Source: Jeotgalibacillus proteolyticus (GTDB lineage: Bacteria > Bacillota > Bacilli > Bacillales > Jeotgalibacillaceae). From it: a stretch of 64,000 bases of DNA. The stretch is taken from assembly GCF_002926065.1 (NCBI RefSeq), contig NZ_PREZ01000004.1, positions 186,001 to 250,000 of the forward strand, in the 5' to 3' direction. The notes under the pieces were generated by a model. It was not told the origin of the DNA and searched no databases. It saw nothing but the letters and a program-made list of their open reading frames with translations. How positions within the stretch are numbered: position 1 is the stretch's first letter; the number at the start of each line of letters is the position of its first letter. Both the position numbers and the translations under genes were made by a program. Shown here in pieces: positions 10,663-19,600 of this stretch.

Positions 10663-11482
10663 AATCATGCACTATGCTGTTTGCCGATACGTCCCGGATA
10701 TCTTACGTGATGAATTTGTTAATATTGGAATAGTGGTTCATATTCCTAAGGATAAGTATTTAAAATTCTTTCGGACAAAAAACTTAAGTAGAATTAAACA
10801 TTTCGATGATGAAATTGAAAGTGATCTTATAAAAGCTATGCTTGAATCACTTGAAATTCAATTTAGCTCAAAGGAGATCCTATCCCAAAACAGAACTGGT
10901 TTAAGTAGTAGTGACTTCTTACAATCAGAAACTGTTTTCTTTGTGAATCAATTGCAATTTAGTGAGATACGATCTCTTCATACCGAATCTTTGGAGAGCG
11001 ATATAAATGATTTATTCGATATGTATTTATATTATGATAAAAAGAAATCAGAAAGGATCGATTCTGCCAGGGTAAAGACATTGGTTTCAAAAATGTTTAC
11101 TCAAAAAGAGCTAAACAAAGTAGTAAATCGAAACCCATCGATACAGAATAAATTTAATCAAACACCTTTTGACTTCTCAGTTCAGCTAGGCGAAAGAGAT
11201 CTTTTTATAAAAGCATTAAGCTTTGACTATCGTCAAGAGAACAGATTGTACACTGAGATAAAATCCTTCCTTTTTGATTTACAACATTTTCAAGATAGGG
11301 ATGTAAATAATATAAAAGTTGTCATAAATAATACTGAAATGGATAGTGAATTTGAGATTAAAGCTTTTAATATAATGAAGGAATATACAGACGTACTTAC
11401 ATTAGAAGAATTTGATAATTTTATCAGCAATAACTCGAAACAAGATAACTACCAATACTCTATATACGATTATATAAGTTAA
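10652..11482 (+). CDS. DUF3037 family protein, partner of the HipA-like kinase
   Basis: 276 residues. The start MHYAVCRYVPDILRDEFVNIGIVVH is the DUF3037 signature; the rest is a mixed helical region with no motif I know. GGAGG at 10639-10643 is 8 bases before a TTG at 10652, which overlaps the HipA-like stop; an ATG at 10667 is 23 bases away, so the TTG is preferred. Coupled expression with the kinase is clear. Function of DUF3037 is not established; it may be the kinase's target, regulator or antitoxin. Confidence 0.75.
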   Translation: MEPKIMHYAVCRYVPDILRDEFVNIGIVVHIPKDKYLKFFRTKNLSRIKHFDDEIESDLIKAMLESLEIQFSSKEILSQNRTGLSSSDFLQSETVFFVNQLQFSEIRSLHTESLESDINDLFDMYLYYDKKKSERIDSARVKTLVSKMFTQKELNKVVNRNPSIQNKFNQTPFDFSVQLGERDLFIKALSFDYRQENRLYTEIKSFLFDLQHFQDRDVNNIKVVINNTEMDSEFEIKAFNIMKEYTDVLTLEEFDNFISNNSKQDNYQYSIYDYIS

Positions 11483-11528
11483 AATACTAAAACCCTTCAA
11501 TTTTTATGCTTGAAGGGTTTTAGTATTT
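11482..11528 (+). terminator. Strong terminator after the HipA-like/DUF3037 pair
   Basis: A perfect 19-bp stem (arms 11482-11500 and 11510-11528) with a 9-base loop; A and T tracts at the two ends let it act in both directions. It isolates the two-gene cargo unit. The following 11529-11712 shows no gene. Confidence 0.85.
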
Positions 11529-11712
11529 GTTCAACTTGGTATAAAAGAGGTTACTACAGTAATTAAGACAAATACCTTCGCTCTTGGAATGGTAAATTGC
11601 TCAAAAAAAGGAATTTTAATTAACCTCTTAAATGTGTTGTTTTATAAATTTGTCCATACGACAACTATTACTCGAAGTAACAATACCGGAAAGGGTGAAG
11701 CGAAAAGAGTCG

Positions 11713-11895
11713 TTATTCTTTATTATCGACGATCTTTTTCAATTTAATATATTCAGTAAGCAGTATTTCTAAGTCCGTACGCAAAACGGATGTATGGCGG
11801 TTAATTGGGTTTGTATTGTCAAATCCGCTTTCACCAAAATACTCAACGTCCTCTTTTAGACGAGCCAAGACTTCTTCTGTCATTTCTTTATTCAT
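11713..11895 (-). CDS. Small hypothetical protein
   Basis: 60 residues, mostly helical and charged, MNKEMTEEVLARLKEDVEYFG to LTEYIKLKKIVDNKE. AAGGGGGT is placed 7 bases before the ATG, which supports a real gene. No family recognised. Lies between cargo and a small HTH-like gene read in the other direction. Confidence 0.5.
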   Translation of the reverse strand: MNKEMTEEVLARLKEDVEYFGESGFDNTNPINRHTSVLRTDLEILLTEYIKLKKIVDNKE

Positions 11896-11969
11896 TTAGA
11901 ATACCCCCTTCTGCTATAATCTATCCGTCGACTTAACTTTATCACATACATAGAGATGAGGATTTTCAG

Positions 11970-12224
11970 ATGCTGACCAAACTTTATTACGATGCGAAAG
12001 ATGTTCAAGCTATACTTGGATGCGGAACAGTACGAACCGCTTATGCCAGGATACAACGCTTAAACAAGGAACTAGAAGCACAGGGATACTGGACAGAAAG
12101 CGGGAAAGTGCCGATTTCATTTTTCCATGAGAAATACCCTTATTTAGAAACGGACATAGCCAAGCTGCTTCAGGCCAACCAGGAAAAAATCCAACAAAAC
12201 GAGACCTCTACTAACAGTCAGTAG
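11970..12224 (+). CDS. Small HTH-like DNA-binding protein
   Basis: 84 residues. DVQAILGCGTVRTAYARIQRLNKELEAQGYW resembles a short helix-turn-helix of the excisionase/MerR-like type found in Gram-positive mobile elements, followed by a wing-like KVPISFFHEKYPY. GAGGA is 7 bases before the ATG. It ends inside its own terminator hairpin. Could be an excisionase or a local regulator; position far from int argues for regulator, but either is possible. Confidence 0.55.
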   Translation: MLTKLYYDAKDVQAILGCGTVRTAYARIQRLNKELEAQGYWTESGKVPISFFHEKYPYLETDIAKLLQANQEKIQQNETSTNSQ

Positions 12225-12233
12225 AGGTTTTTT
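12204..12233 (+). terminator. Terminator overlapping the stop of the HTH-like gene
   Basis: ACCTCTAC (12204-12211) pairs with GTAGAGGT (12221-12228) around 9 bases, followed by T residues. The TAG stop at 12222-12224 is inside the right arm. Confidence 0.75.
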
Positions 12234-12274
12234 GATTACTTAGATCCTGCAATCCATCAGCAAGGGAAGCATTT
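12231..12274 (-). pseudogene. Duplicated 3' remnant of the pilin-like gene
   Basis: Matches 13583-13637, which spans the 3' end of the pilin-like gene, apart from a 12-base gap and a few changes. On the minus strand it encodes MLPLLMD and then an early stop. The stretch 12275-12525 that follows has no convincing gene; short hydrophobic fragments in different minus frames suggest decayed coding sequence. Confidence 0.6.
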
Positions 12275-12525
12275 GTGGGTGATAAAAAATACTGCCTTCA
12301 TGATCAGCCAACCAGACATGAAGATACTCATCACAGCCAGGTAAAAATCAAATCCTTTTTCATTTTACTGACACCTCTCCGTTTTATAGCATACCAACCT
12401 CCCTTCGCTGTCAATCTCTCTGTATTTGATCTATATAAAACAAAAATCACCCCGTTTGGAGTGCTTATACGAACCTTCTTTGTCCATAAAAAAAGCAACC
12501 CCTCACACTGGGATGCTTGTAGAAA

Positions 12526-13368
12526 TTAACTTGATAAGTATTTAGCTGCAACTATAGCTTCAAAATCATTTAGTTTATGTGATTTAATAACATAACCTAA
12601 ATTCATCATCACCTTCGTTCTTGCTATAGGAACATTTCTGGTAGGGATATTTTGAACAGTGATCTCTCCTTCGGCTGTGGTTAATGGCCCCGCGTATAGA
12701 ATACCCAATAACTTAAATCTTGGAGCACCTATAATAATGTTTCCTGATCTGTCGTTGTATCCATTTTCGTCTATCAAAAATACAGGCGAACCACTAGAAC
12801 CAGGGAAACAAGCTGCGTCAATTACGAATTCTTCCTTACCATTATAATTCCGGTTTAAGTGAGTAGCGGTAATTCCTCTTCTTATGATTGGCAAATTATT
12901 TATTTGATCCCATAATCCGTTTGGATAACCAATCATAGTGATATCTTCTATTCCGTCGAACAATTCGTTTTCGATTGGTATATATTGCGAGCCTAAATTC
13001 CTTATGAAAGGAGTCCTACCCTCATGAGACATCTTCCCAACTAGATCAATCATTGATACTAAACATAAATCTATGTCAGGGTCTGGATGCATTACCAAAT
13101 CTCTTTCAAAATTACTCGTCTCCCAGATAAAATGTTCCTTGAATAGAGGATTCAAATCTTCATCAGCACAGGTTATCCTGGTTCTAAATGAAACCGCTCC
13201 TTCCACTACATGCTTATTAGTTACTATAAACGCCAACAACACTTCCCCGAAATAATAGTAATAAATAAATCCAGTTCCTGTACTAATTGATCCGTTTCCA
13301 AGTACACATTCGATTCTTACCGTAGAGTGCATCAATTGTTCAGACAATGTTAATTGTTTTCTTGTCAT
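12526..13368 (-). CDS. Trypsin-like serine protease (cargo)
   Basis: 280 residues. Catalytic triad visible: His in FIVTNKHVVEG, Asp in HPDPDIDLCLVSM, Ser in FPGSSGSPVF. No signal peptide, so it should act in the cytosol. GFIYYYYFGEVLLAF forms the second beta strand. The ATG at 13368 follows a GGGGGAG; seven codons upstream are open but lack a site. It lies alone between duplicated copies of the end of the pilin-like gene, so it was probably captured by the element. Cytosolic trypsin-like proteases of this sort occur among defence islands, but no partner is visible here. Confidence 0.8.
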   Translation of the reverse strand: MTRKQLTLSEQLMHSTVRIECVLGNGSISTGTGFIYYYYFGEVLLAFIVTNKHVVEGAVSFRTRITCADEDLNPLFKEHFIWETSNFERDLVMHPDPDIDLCLVSMIDLVGKMSHEGRTPFIRNLGSQYIPIENELFDGIEDITMIGYPNGLWDQINNLPIIRRGITATHLNRNYNGKEEFVIDAACFPGSSGSPVFLIDENGYNDRSGNIIIGAPRFKLLGILYAGPLTTAEGEITVQNIPTRNVPIARTKVMMNLGYVIKSHKLNDFEAIVAAKYLSS

Positions 13369-13588
13369 AATTACTCCCCCTCTGCACAACCAATATTCGA
13401 CAGGGAAGGTGGAATTTCCTTTTTAATTTCTACCCCACTATATATTCCTACTGGCTAAATCGCATTACTCCGATAATCCGTATAAAAATCTTTAAAATTC
13501 TATTCTGTAGTAATGTGGCAAGATTACCTGCGTCTTTGGTGAAAATAGTTCTCTAAGGCCTCCAGATCCCTTAAGTAGACTTTTTTGG

Positions 13589-13993
13589 TTACATAGATCC
13601 TGCAATATCAACAAGCAAATCCATCAGTAAAGGAAGCATTTGTATTAACACGTACCCCATGCCCGCTTTCTGGATCATCGCTAACCCTCTTTCACTATTC
13701 CCGATCATCATGAATAAACCACCACCGAGCATCATGGTTAATCCCACTGGGTAGCTTAAGGCTTGCACAAGCTGGATTACGGGGTCAAACGCTCTTACAA
13801 CCTTCTCTGCCACCATCCCATCAACCGCATTTGCCGATGCTGCAGTGGGATCAAAGAGAGCGGTTAGGAAAACTGAGCCGACAATCAAGGCGGTGGCCAA
13901 CTGCCTTTGCTTCTTGTTTTCTGTAACCGGCTGCCTCTTGCTATTCATAAATTCTTTAAAAGACATAGACGTTATCTTCTCTTTTTTAAACAT
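13589..13993 (-). CDS. Secreted two-TM protein resembling VirB2/TrbC pilins
   Basis: 134 residues. A basic N-terminus, a hydrophobic stretch LATALIVGSVFLTALF and the cleavage-like sequence ASANA are followed by two hydrophobic helices (about 72-97 and 105-130). This long-leader, two-helix layout is that of VirB2/TrbC conjugative pilins; similar small membrane proteins occur in Gram-positive transfer clusters. GGGGG is 8 bases before the ATG at 13993; the open frame runs further but without a site. Last gene of the FtsK block. The pilin call rests on topology, not sequence match. Confidence 0.55.
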   Translation of the reverse strand: MFKKEKITSMSFKEFMNSKRQPVTENKKQRQLATALIVGSVFLTALFDPTAASANAVDGMVAEKVVRAFDPVIQLVQALSYPVGLTMMLGGGLFMMIGNSERGLAMIQKAGMGYVLIQMLPLLMDLLVDIAGSM

Positions 13994-14009
13994 ATCTGGT
14001 GCCCCCTTT

Positions 14010-14594
14010 TTATAAAAGATCTTTAGCAAGATAAATCCGTACCTGCAGCCCTTCACACAAACGAATTAACTCCTTTTTTCTATATTCAGTGGTTGTCACC
14101 CAAACCAATACAGGGGTTTTCTTGAATACATTTAACTCAATCAGCTGACGATATTTCGCAACCTTATCACGATTGGATTTCATCTTTTGAAGGTGGTCTA
14201 TTTCAATGAGGTAGTAGTTTGAGGTTGTTTCATAAAGTGCGTCTGCAACGACAGAAACCTTAGAGGGGATAGACAGCCGTACTTCATTGCGCCAGTTATG
14301 AGGGCAGTTAAAGAGGATATAGAGTGCATTTCTCATTAAGTAATGCTCGACCTGGAGCGTTTTACGTGTAACTCTGTCACAGTCCACACGGTCCCTTCCT
14401 TCCTTGCTTAGGTAATAGACGTTTTCATTAACTCGAAATGAATGGAGATAGTCACTCATCTCTTTTAAGATCCGATTAGCATTCCGTACACTTCCTAATC
14501 GATGCAGCTGCTGAAGCTGTGACCGGCTAAGAAAGTGTAGTTTCTTCAATGATAAGAGTATGTTCTCTTCTCGCTGTAACCTGCTTACCGTCAT
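14010..14594 (-). CDS. Replication-relaxation family protein
   Basis: 194 residues. Winged-helix start (ILLSLKKLHFLSRSQLQQLHRLG, about 11-33) followed by the nuclease-like half with WRNEVRL, VVADALYETTSNYYLIEIDH and KYRQLIELNVFKKTPVLVWVTT, the pattern of the replication-relaxation family seen on Firmicutes plasmids and integrative elements. GGAGGG is 7 bases before the ATG. It overlaps the end of the FtsK-like gene by 68 bases and is followed closely by the pilin-like gene, so all three are one unit. It might fill the role of the missing relaxase, but this is inference. Confidence 0.75.
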   Translation of the reverse strand: MTVSRLQREENILLSLKKLHFLSRSQLQQLHRLGSVRNANRILKEMSDYLHSFRVNENVYYLSKEGRDRVDCDRVTRKTLQVEHYLMRNALYILFNCPHNWRNEVRLSIPSKVSVVADALYETTSNYYLIEIDHLQKMKSNRDKVAKYRQLIELNVFKKTPVLVWVTTTEYRKKELIRLCEGLQVRIYLAKDLL

Positions 14595-15798
14595 TTTTTA
14601 ACCCTCCATCCGGTTTAATTAACCCTTCGATTACTGTCCAGTCGAGTATAGGAGTTTGAATGACCTGGATCCGATCTGTTTTATAGATAGCCCGACCTTT
14701 AATAAGCGGGAGCTTCTCTGCTCCTTCTTCATCCAATACTGCACGGCTGGCCACACCTGTACCCAATCGAAAGCAGATACGCGCAGAACAATTTTGGCGC
14801 ACCTGAGAGCTGATTGTCTCATTTGTAGGGTATTGGGTAGCATACACCAAGCGAAAGCCAACAGCCCGGCCCCTACGAGCAATATCCTTAATGATCGCCT
14901 GGCATTCCTTATGGTCAGATAAATCAGCAGCTTCATCGATGATGACAAAGAAACGATCCTTGATCTTTGCCTCCTGGACATCTTCATGTTGATTTTTTAG
15001 TAAGTGGTTCATCCGTTCTTCCATTAAACCTTGAGCAGATTCAAGCATTTCAAATGCTTCTTCTGGTGTCTTTGCAACCCCTTTAGTTTGCTCCAAGGAA
15101 ATATAACGGTTAAAGGTAAGTCCTCCTTTTAAATCCATAAGAAAAAGCCTTGTGTGCTTTGGTTGCTTATGGACCAATGTCGTAATGATATTCTTAAGAA
15201 ATACTGATTTTCCGTATCCAGTGGATCCAGCAACGATTAAATGGCTATGTTCCTCAAAATCATGGAGAACTATCTTATCACGCGTCCGTCCAGCAATGAT
15301 ATTCCAAGCAGGAAGCTGCTCTAATTCTGCCTGATCGGCTGTATATCGCTCTGGCAAGGTCGATTCAAACACTCTCACAATTAACAGCCCGTTGTAAGAG
15401 AGCTCTACTTCCTTCTTCACTGATTTATTTGCCAACAGAACCTTTACATCATCGAGAATTGACTTAGTTATTTTCAGCTTTCTAATCGCTTTTATGAACT
15501 GGTGTATATCAAAGGTTCCCGTACCATTAAGTCCGTCAGTGATATTGTCTATGCGCTTCTCGAAGTCACTGAACGATAGTCCTAATGGGATCCGGAAGGC
15601 ATATTCCACCCCCCATTCCTTTTTAGTACTTCTCTGGAGGTGTGCAGTTTTGATGTGACCATTTTCTTTCACAGTTAATCCTGAATTAGTAAAAATCCTT
15701 GCTATCTTCTTCCCTTCATCCCCCATACCTCTAGACTTGAGTGTTTGATAGCCTACAAACCCCCCGACTGCAGCAGAAGATAAAATTTCAAAAATCAT
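14527..15798 (-). CDS. FtsK/SpoIIIE-type DNA translocase ATPase
   Basis: 423 residues from the ATG at 15798, which follows AAAGGGTGG by 9 bases. One N-terminal hydrophobic segment (MIFEILSSAAVGGFVGYQ), a linker domain, then Walker A GSTGYGKS at about 191-198 and Walker B VIIDEAAD near 284-291, and an ATQYPTNE sensor-like stretch. This is the FtsK/HerA family used to pump DNA in conjugation (Tn916 Orf21, ICEBs1 ConQ) and in other element transfer systems. The open frame upstream to 16059 has no site and overlaps the divergent XRE gene, so it is not counted. Confidence 0.88.
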   Translation of the reverse strand: MIFEILSSAAVGGFVGYQTLKSRGMGDEGKKIARIFTNSGLTVKENGHIKTAHLQRSTKKEWGVEYAFRIPLGLSFSDFEKRIDNITDGLNGTGTFDIHQFIKAIRKLKITKSILDDVKVLLANKSVKKEVELSYNGLLIVRVFESTLPERYTADQAELEQLPAWNIIAGRTRDKIVLHDFEEHSHLIVAGSTGYGKSVFLKNIITTLVHKQPKHTRLFLMDLKGGLTFNRYISLEQTKGVAKTPEEAFEMLESAQGLMEERMNHLLKNQHEDVQEAKIKDRFFVIIDEAADLSDHKECQAIIKDIARRGRAVGFRLVYATQYPTNETISSQVRQNCSARICFRLGTGVASRAVLDEEGAEKLPLIKGRAIYKTDRIQVIQTPILDWTVIEGLIKPDGGLKNDGKQVTARREHTLIIEETTLS

Positions 15799-16051
15799 TA
15801 AGCAGCGCCACCCTTTCAATACGAAGTATAGTTCCTCCTTAAAGGACAATTTAAATTTATGTTGAATTGAATAAAGAGCCCATTTTTCTATGACTAATTG
15901 AAATTCCAGCCTGGAAATCCTTCTGGAAGGATGTTTGGCAACCTCTTTGGAACAATATACTGAGGGCCGCTTGTCCGTTATGATCAATTTATTAAAAAAG
16001 TTTTCGTCTTTTTGAAATAGTTTCTCAAAATTAATCGAAGGAGAGTTTATT

Positions 16052-16285
16052 ATGACCACCTGGGAAGGTTTAGGGAAGAAAAGAAGTGAAGTGGGAAAAT
16101 TTATTGATAGACAAGGCTATTCTCAAGAGGACTTAAGGCAAGCTACTGGTATAGGAAGAACGACGATAAGTAAACTCTGTAACGACCCAAACTATGTCCC
16201 TTCGCCGGCGGTTATGAAAAAGTTATTGGCCGCCTTGAGGGAAATTAAATCAGATATAAGAGCAGATGATTTTTTCGACTTTTAG
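16052..16285 (+). CDS. XRE-family small regulator, divergent from the FtsK block
   Basis: 77 residues, mostly one Cro/C1-type helix-turn-helix: GYSQEDLRQATGIGRTTISKLCNDP (about 24-48). AAGGAGAG is 6 bases before the ATG. It is the only rightward gene amid leftward ones, and is transcribed away from the FtsK-replication-relaxation-pilin unit, so it probably controls that promoter, which must lie within 15799-16051. Confidence 0.75.
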   Translation: MTTWEGLGKKRSEVGKFIDRQGYSQEDLRQATGIGRTTISKLCNDPNYVPSPAVMKKLLAALREIKSDIRADDFFDF

Positions 16286-16363
16286 TCAGTCAGTACACTC
16301 CCTTTTACTAAACAGAGAATGAGCTGCACCTTTAATAGAGGAGCAGCCCACTTATCATGCTAG

Positions 16364-16687
16364 TTAGTTTAAAACTTCTAATCGGATTCCGTTTTGCTCT
16401 AGGATCTGAGCAATGTCTTCACGGATCAACATACCTAACCTGTGATTTTCAAAAGCCTCTGGCGGGATTAAGAAAACTCCGCCGTTTCTGCTTCTTATCT
16501 GAAGAAAACCACTCTCCGTCAGAAAGTAAACTGCTAAGTTCTCGTACAATCCATGCTTTACCGCATTACTGTTTCCCCATTTAGATTTTCTGTTTCCTTT
16601 ATTTCCAACAGCAAATCGATTGCCTTTCAGAAATTTTCCCGTTTGCTTATCTCTGTACATATTGTTACCACAGTTTCTGTTATTCAA
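16364..16687 (-). CDS. Small protein with phage KHG motif (GNxNAVKHGLY)
   Basis: 107 residues. KGNRFAVGNKGNRKSKWGNSNAVKHGLY near the N-terminus resembles the glycine/asparagine-rich KHG stretch seen at the start of some phage small terminase and related DNA-binding proteins; the remainder is not recognised. It directly follows the tape-measure gene (4 bases). Start is doubtful: TTG at 16687 or ATG at 16660; a GGGGG inside the end of the tape-measure gene is 12 bases from the TTG. Packaging role is only a suggestion, as no large terminase is present. Confidence 0.5.
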   Translation of the reverse strand: MNNRNCGNNMYRDKQTGKFLKGNRFAVGNKGNRKSKWGNSNAVKHGLYENLAVYFLTESGFLQIRSRNGGVFLIPPEAFENHRLGMLIREDIAQILEQNGIRLEVLN

Positions 16688-16690
16688 TGC

Positions 16691-19600
16691 TTATCGTCGC
16701 CCCCTTCCGATGCGTACCATGTTCTCATACCTTTCGTTCTCCTCTTTAACTGGTTTTGCTACAACTTTCCCGAGCTCCTTGCCGTCAACCATCAGGACTG
16801 TATCCGGCTGCTGGAGATCGAGCTCGTTGATATCAGCGCTGAATGAATGTTTAACCCCTTGCAAGTCTGCCCGCTTGATGTTCGTAGTGAGCGTCGCGTT
16901 TGCCTGCATCTCTGCCATCGCAAGTTTTGGCGCGAATGCCCTTGTCATATCTTGCGCTACTGCTGAAATAGCTTTAATGGCAACCTTCGCACGATCTGCA
17001 ACACCTACAGCCAACCCTCTCGTTACGTACCTGCCAAGTGCAGCAAATACTCTCGAAGGTGAATGGATATCAAGTTTTTTCTTAACTGCTTTGATAAGCG
17101 ATTGTGAAATCTTATTCGCTGAAGCTTCAAGGGCTTTCGCCTGGGATTCTAACCCTTTAACCATGCCCTGTGCTGCATCCACGCCCAGACCGTAAAACTG
17201 ATTAGCTGTGCTATTCCCAAAGCTTGATGATGCCTTATTAATAGCCGCTTGCGTGTTATTGATTTCCTTAATGATATCCGTGGATGATTTAGCAAGCATT
17301 GCAGCCTGCGCCCCGCCCTTTTCAACTCCTGCGTCAACAATGTCACGCAAAGTCGTATTATTTAAACCGGCTTTTTGCAGCCTTGTTACATCTGCCTGAA
17401 ACGCCTTAATAGCCGCTAATCTATTTTTAAGTTGCGTGGATAAATCAAGATCCGTTTTTGCGTCAATGTTGCTGACAGACGCAAAGCTCATTGCGCTTTC
17501 TTTTACTGATTTTGCAAAGTCATTGCGTACTTTCAACGCATCGTTTAGCTTTTCACCGGCTGCTTTAATTTTTGTTGCTAATGATTCCCGCTGTTTAGCA
17601 ACGTTATTCAATACGGAAATTTGTTGGTTCGCATAACTTTGCACATTACGCAATGCCGCTTTTTGTTTTAACGTCGTTGTTTTGGCTTGAATAGCTTTCG
17701 TGATCTTGGATGCTAGAGAAGCACCGGCAGCTGTTACTTGCTTACTTGTCCCTGTTACCCCTTTTGCTAAACCTTGACCGACAAACTTCCCTATTTCCAT
17801 CATGACACGGGAAGGAGACTTTATTTTGAGTAGATTCTTAGCCTTGTCAACGACGCCGCCGACAACCCCGGCAATGGATTCAATCGCCGCTGACCCCATG
17901 TTTTTTATTCCGCTAATTAAACCGCTGACTAAATCACTACCGGCTGAGATCATATCACTGACAAACCCTCGCACTTTACCAGGCATTTCACCGATCTTTT
18001 GACCAACAATCCGCACTGCTTCTGATAGTTTTTCACGTACTTTTGAAACAATGTTAGTAAAGAAAGTTCCAACCGATGAAAGCATTTCAGAAAGTTTTGA
18101 ACGTGCCGCGCTTTTCGCTTCTTCCCATTTATTCGTTACGTAGTTTTTCGCCGCGGTCATCTTTGTCGAAACATTTGTACCTATTCGCGTAAAGAACGAT
18201 ATCACGGATGTCAACATACTGCTCAGTTTTGACTGTGCTGCGCTCTTCGCTTCCTGCCACTTATTTGAAACATAGTTTTTCGCAGCGGTCATTTTTGACG
18301 ATACGTTCGAGACAATGGAAGCAAATTTTGTGATCACGGTCGAAAGGATTGCCTGTGCTCCTGCAATTGTTCCCGCCTTGATTTTGGACCACGTATCCTT
18401 AATCCATGTCCACACTTTATTCCAAGTGTTTTTCGTCCAGGTAGAAATTTTATCCCAGTTTGCAATGATTAAAATGGCAAGTGCGATTATAGCTGCTGTT
18501 ACCCATCCGATCGGGCCGAGTGCGATAAACCACGCAGCGGCCATACGTGCTGCCTGAGCGAGTGCTTGTACTGCCATCCATGTCCAGCGTGCAACAAATA
18601 TGGCTGCTGTTGCGATCATCTGTGCGACCGCTCGTGCCATTGCGGCTCCGGTTGTAAGGAGCCAAGCAGCGGCGAATCTTGCGGCATGTAACAGGGCTTG
18701 ACCTGCCATTAACGCCCATCTTGCAATCATCTGTGCTGCAGCTACGATCATCAAAGCAACCGCTCTTGCCATTGCGGCTCCTGTTGTAAGTGTCCAAGCC
18801 GCTGCTACTCTTGCTGCATGAATAAGTGCTTGTGCACCCATTAAGACCCAACGCGCGATAAACTTCGCTGAGGTGATTATCATCTGAGAAGTGGTCAAAT
18901 ACATTGATTTGATCATCGAGCCCATACTCAGGAGAAACCTTGAACTCATCACTGTTGCAGCTGAACCTATAACCGTTGCAGCTTTAGCGATCATGGCGCC
19001 GGACCCAGCAAACAGAGTGCCAAACGCTATTACGTTCGGGATGATGGCGAGCAGCATACCTGCGAGCGTAATAACGACTGCAATGATCTTCCCAACCATC
19101 GGATGGCTTTCCATCATGGCATTGGTCCACTCAAGGAAACCGTTCACCATATCCAGCACTTTAGAGCCCATCGGTGCCAGAGCGATCCCTAAGTTCACAA
19201 GAAAATCAGTAATGTTTCCGATCAGCTGCCCTACTTTAGGGGCGTTCTCTTGAATGTAGGTGATAAACTTCTTAAACCCTTCATTCTGTGACAGATTAGC
19301 TGACCACTCTTTAAAGCGCTCCATCATATCCTCGAGACTTGTCATCATATCCGCTGAGGATGGAGCGAATGCAGCAAATATATTTATAATCCCTTGTATG
19401 GCATCACTGAAGATAGACCGTATTTTGGGCATATTTTCATTAACGTAATTGACAAATGACTCAAACTTCTTGCTCTCCGACAAGCCAGCTGCCCAATCGG
19501 CAAAACCCTGACCCATCTTTAAGAACCCGTCTGCCGTTGCTTGAGCCAGCGGCCCGAATGCCACCATCATGTTCAGTACGCCCTGGACAAACTCTCCCAC

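Noticed and set aside
12275-12529. Open frame of 84 codons on the plus strand
   Set aside because: No ribosome site, unlike any family, and it overlaps a degraded duplicate of the pilin-like gene and the end of the protease gene.
15799-16059. N-terminal 87-codon extension of the FtsK-like protein
   Set aside because: No ribosome site at its start, overlaps the divergent XRE gene and would cover its promoter; AAAGGGTGG precedes the internal ATG at 15798.
18450-18851. Ser/Cys-rich open frame of 133 codons
   Set aside because: Out-of-frame reading of the 132-bp repeats in the tape-measure gene.
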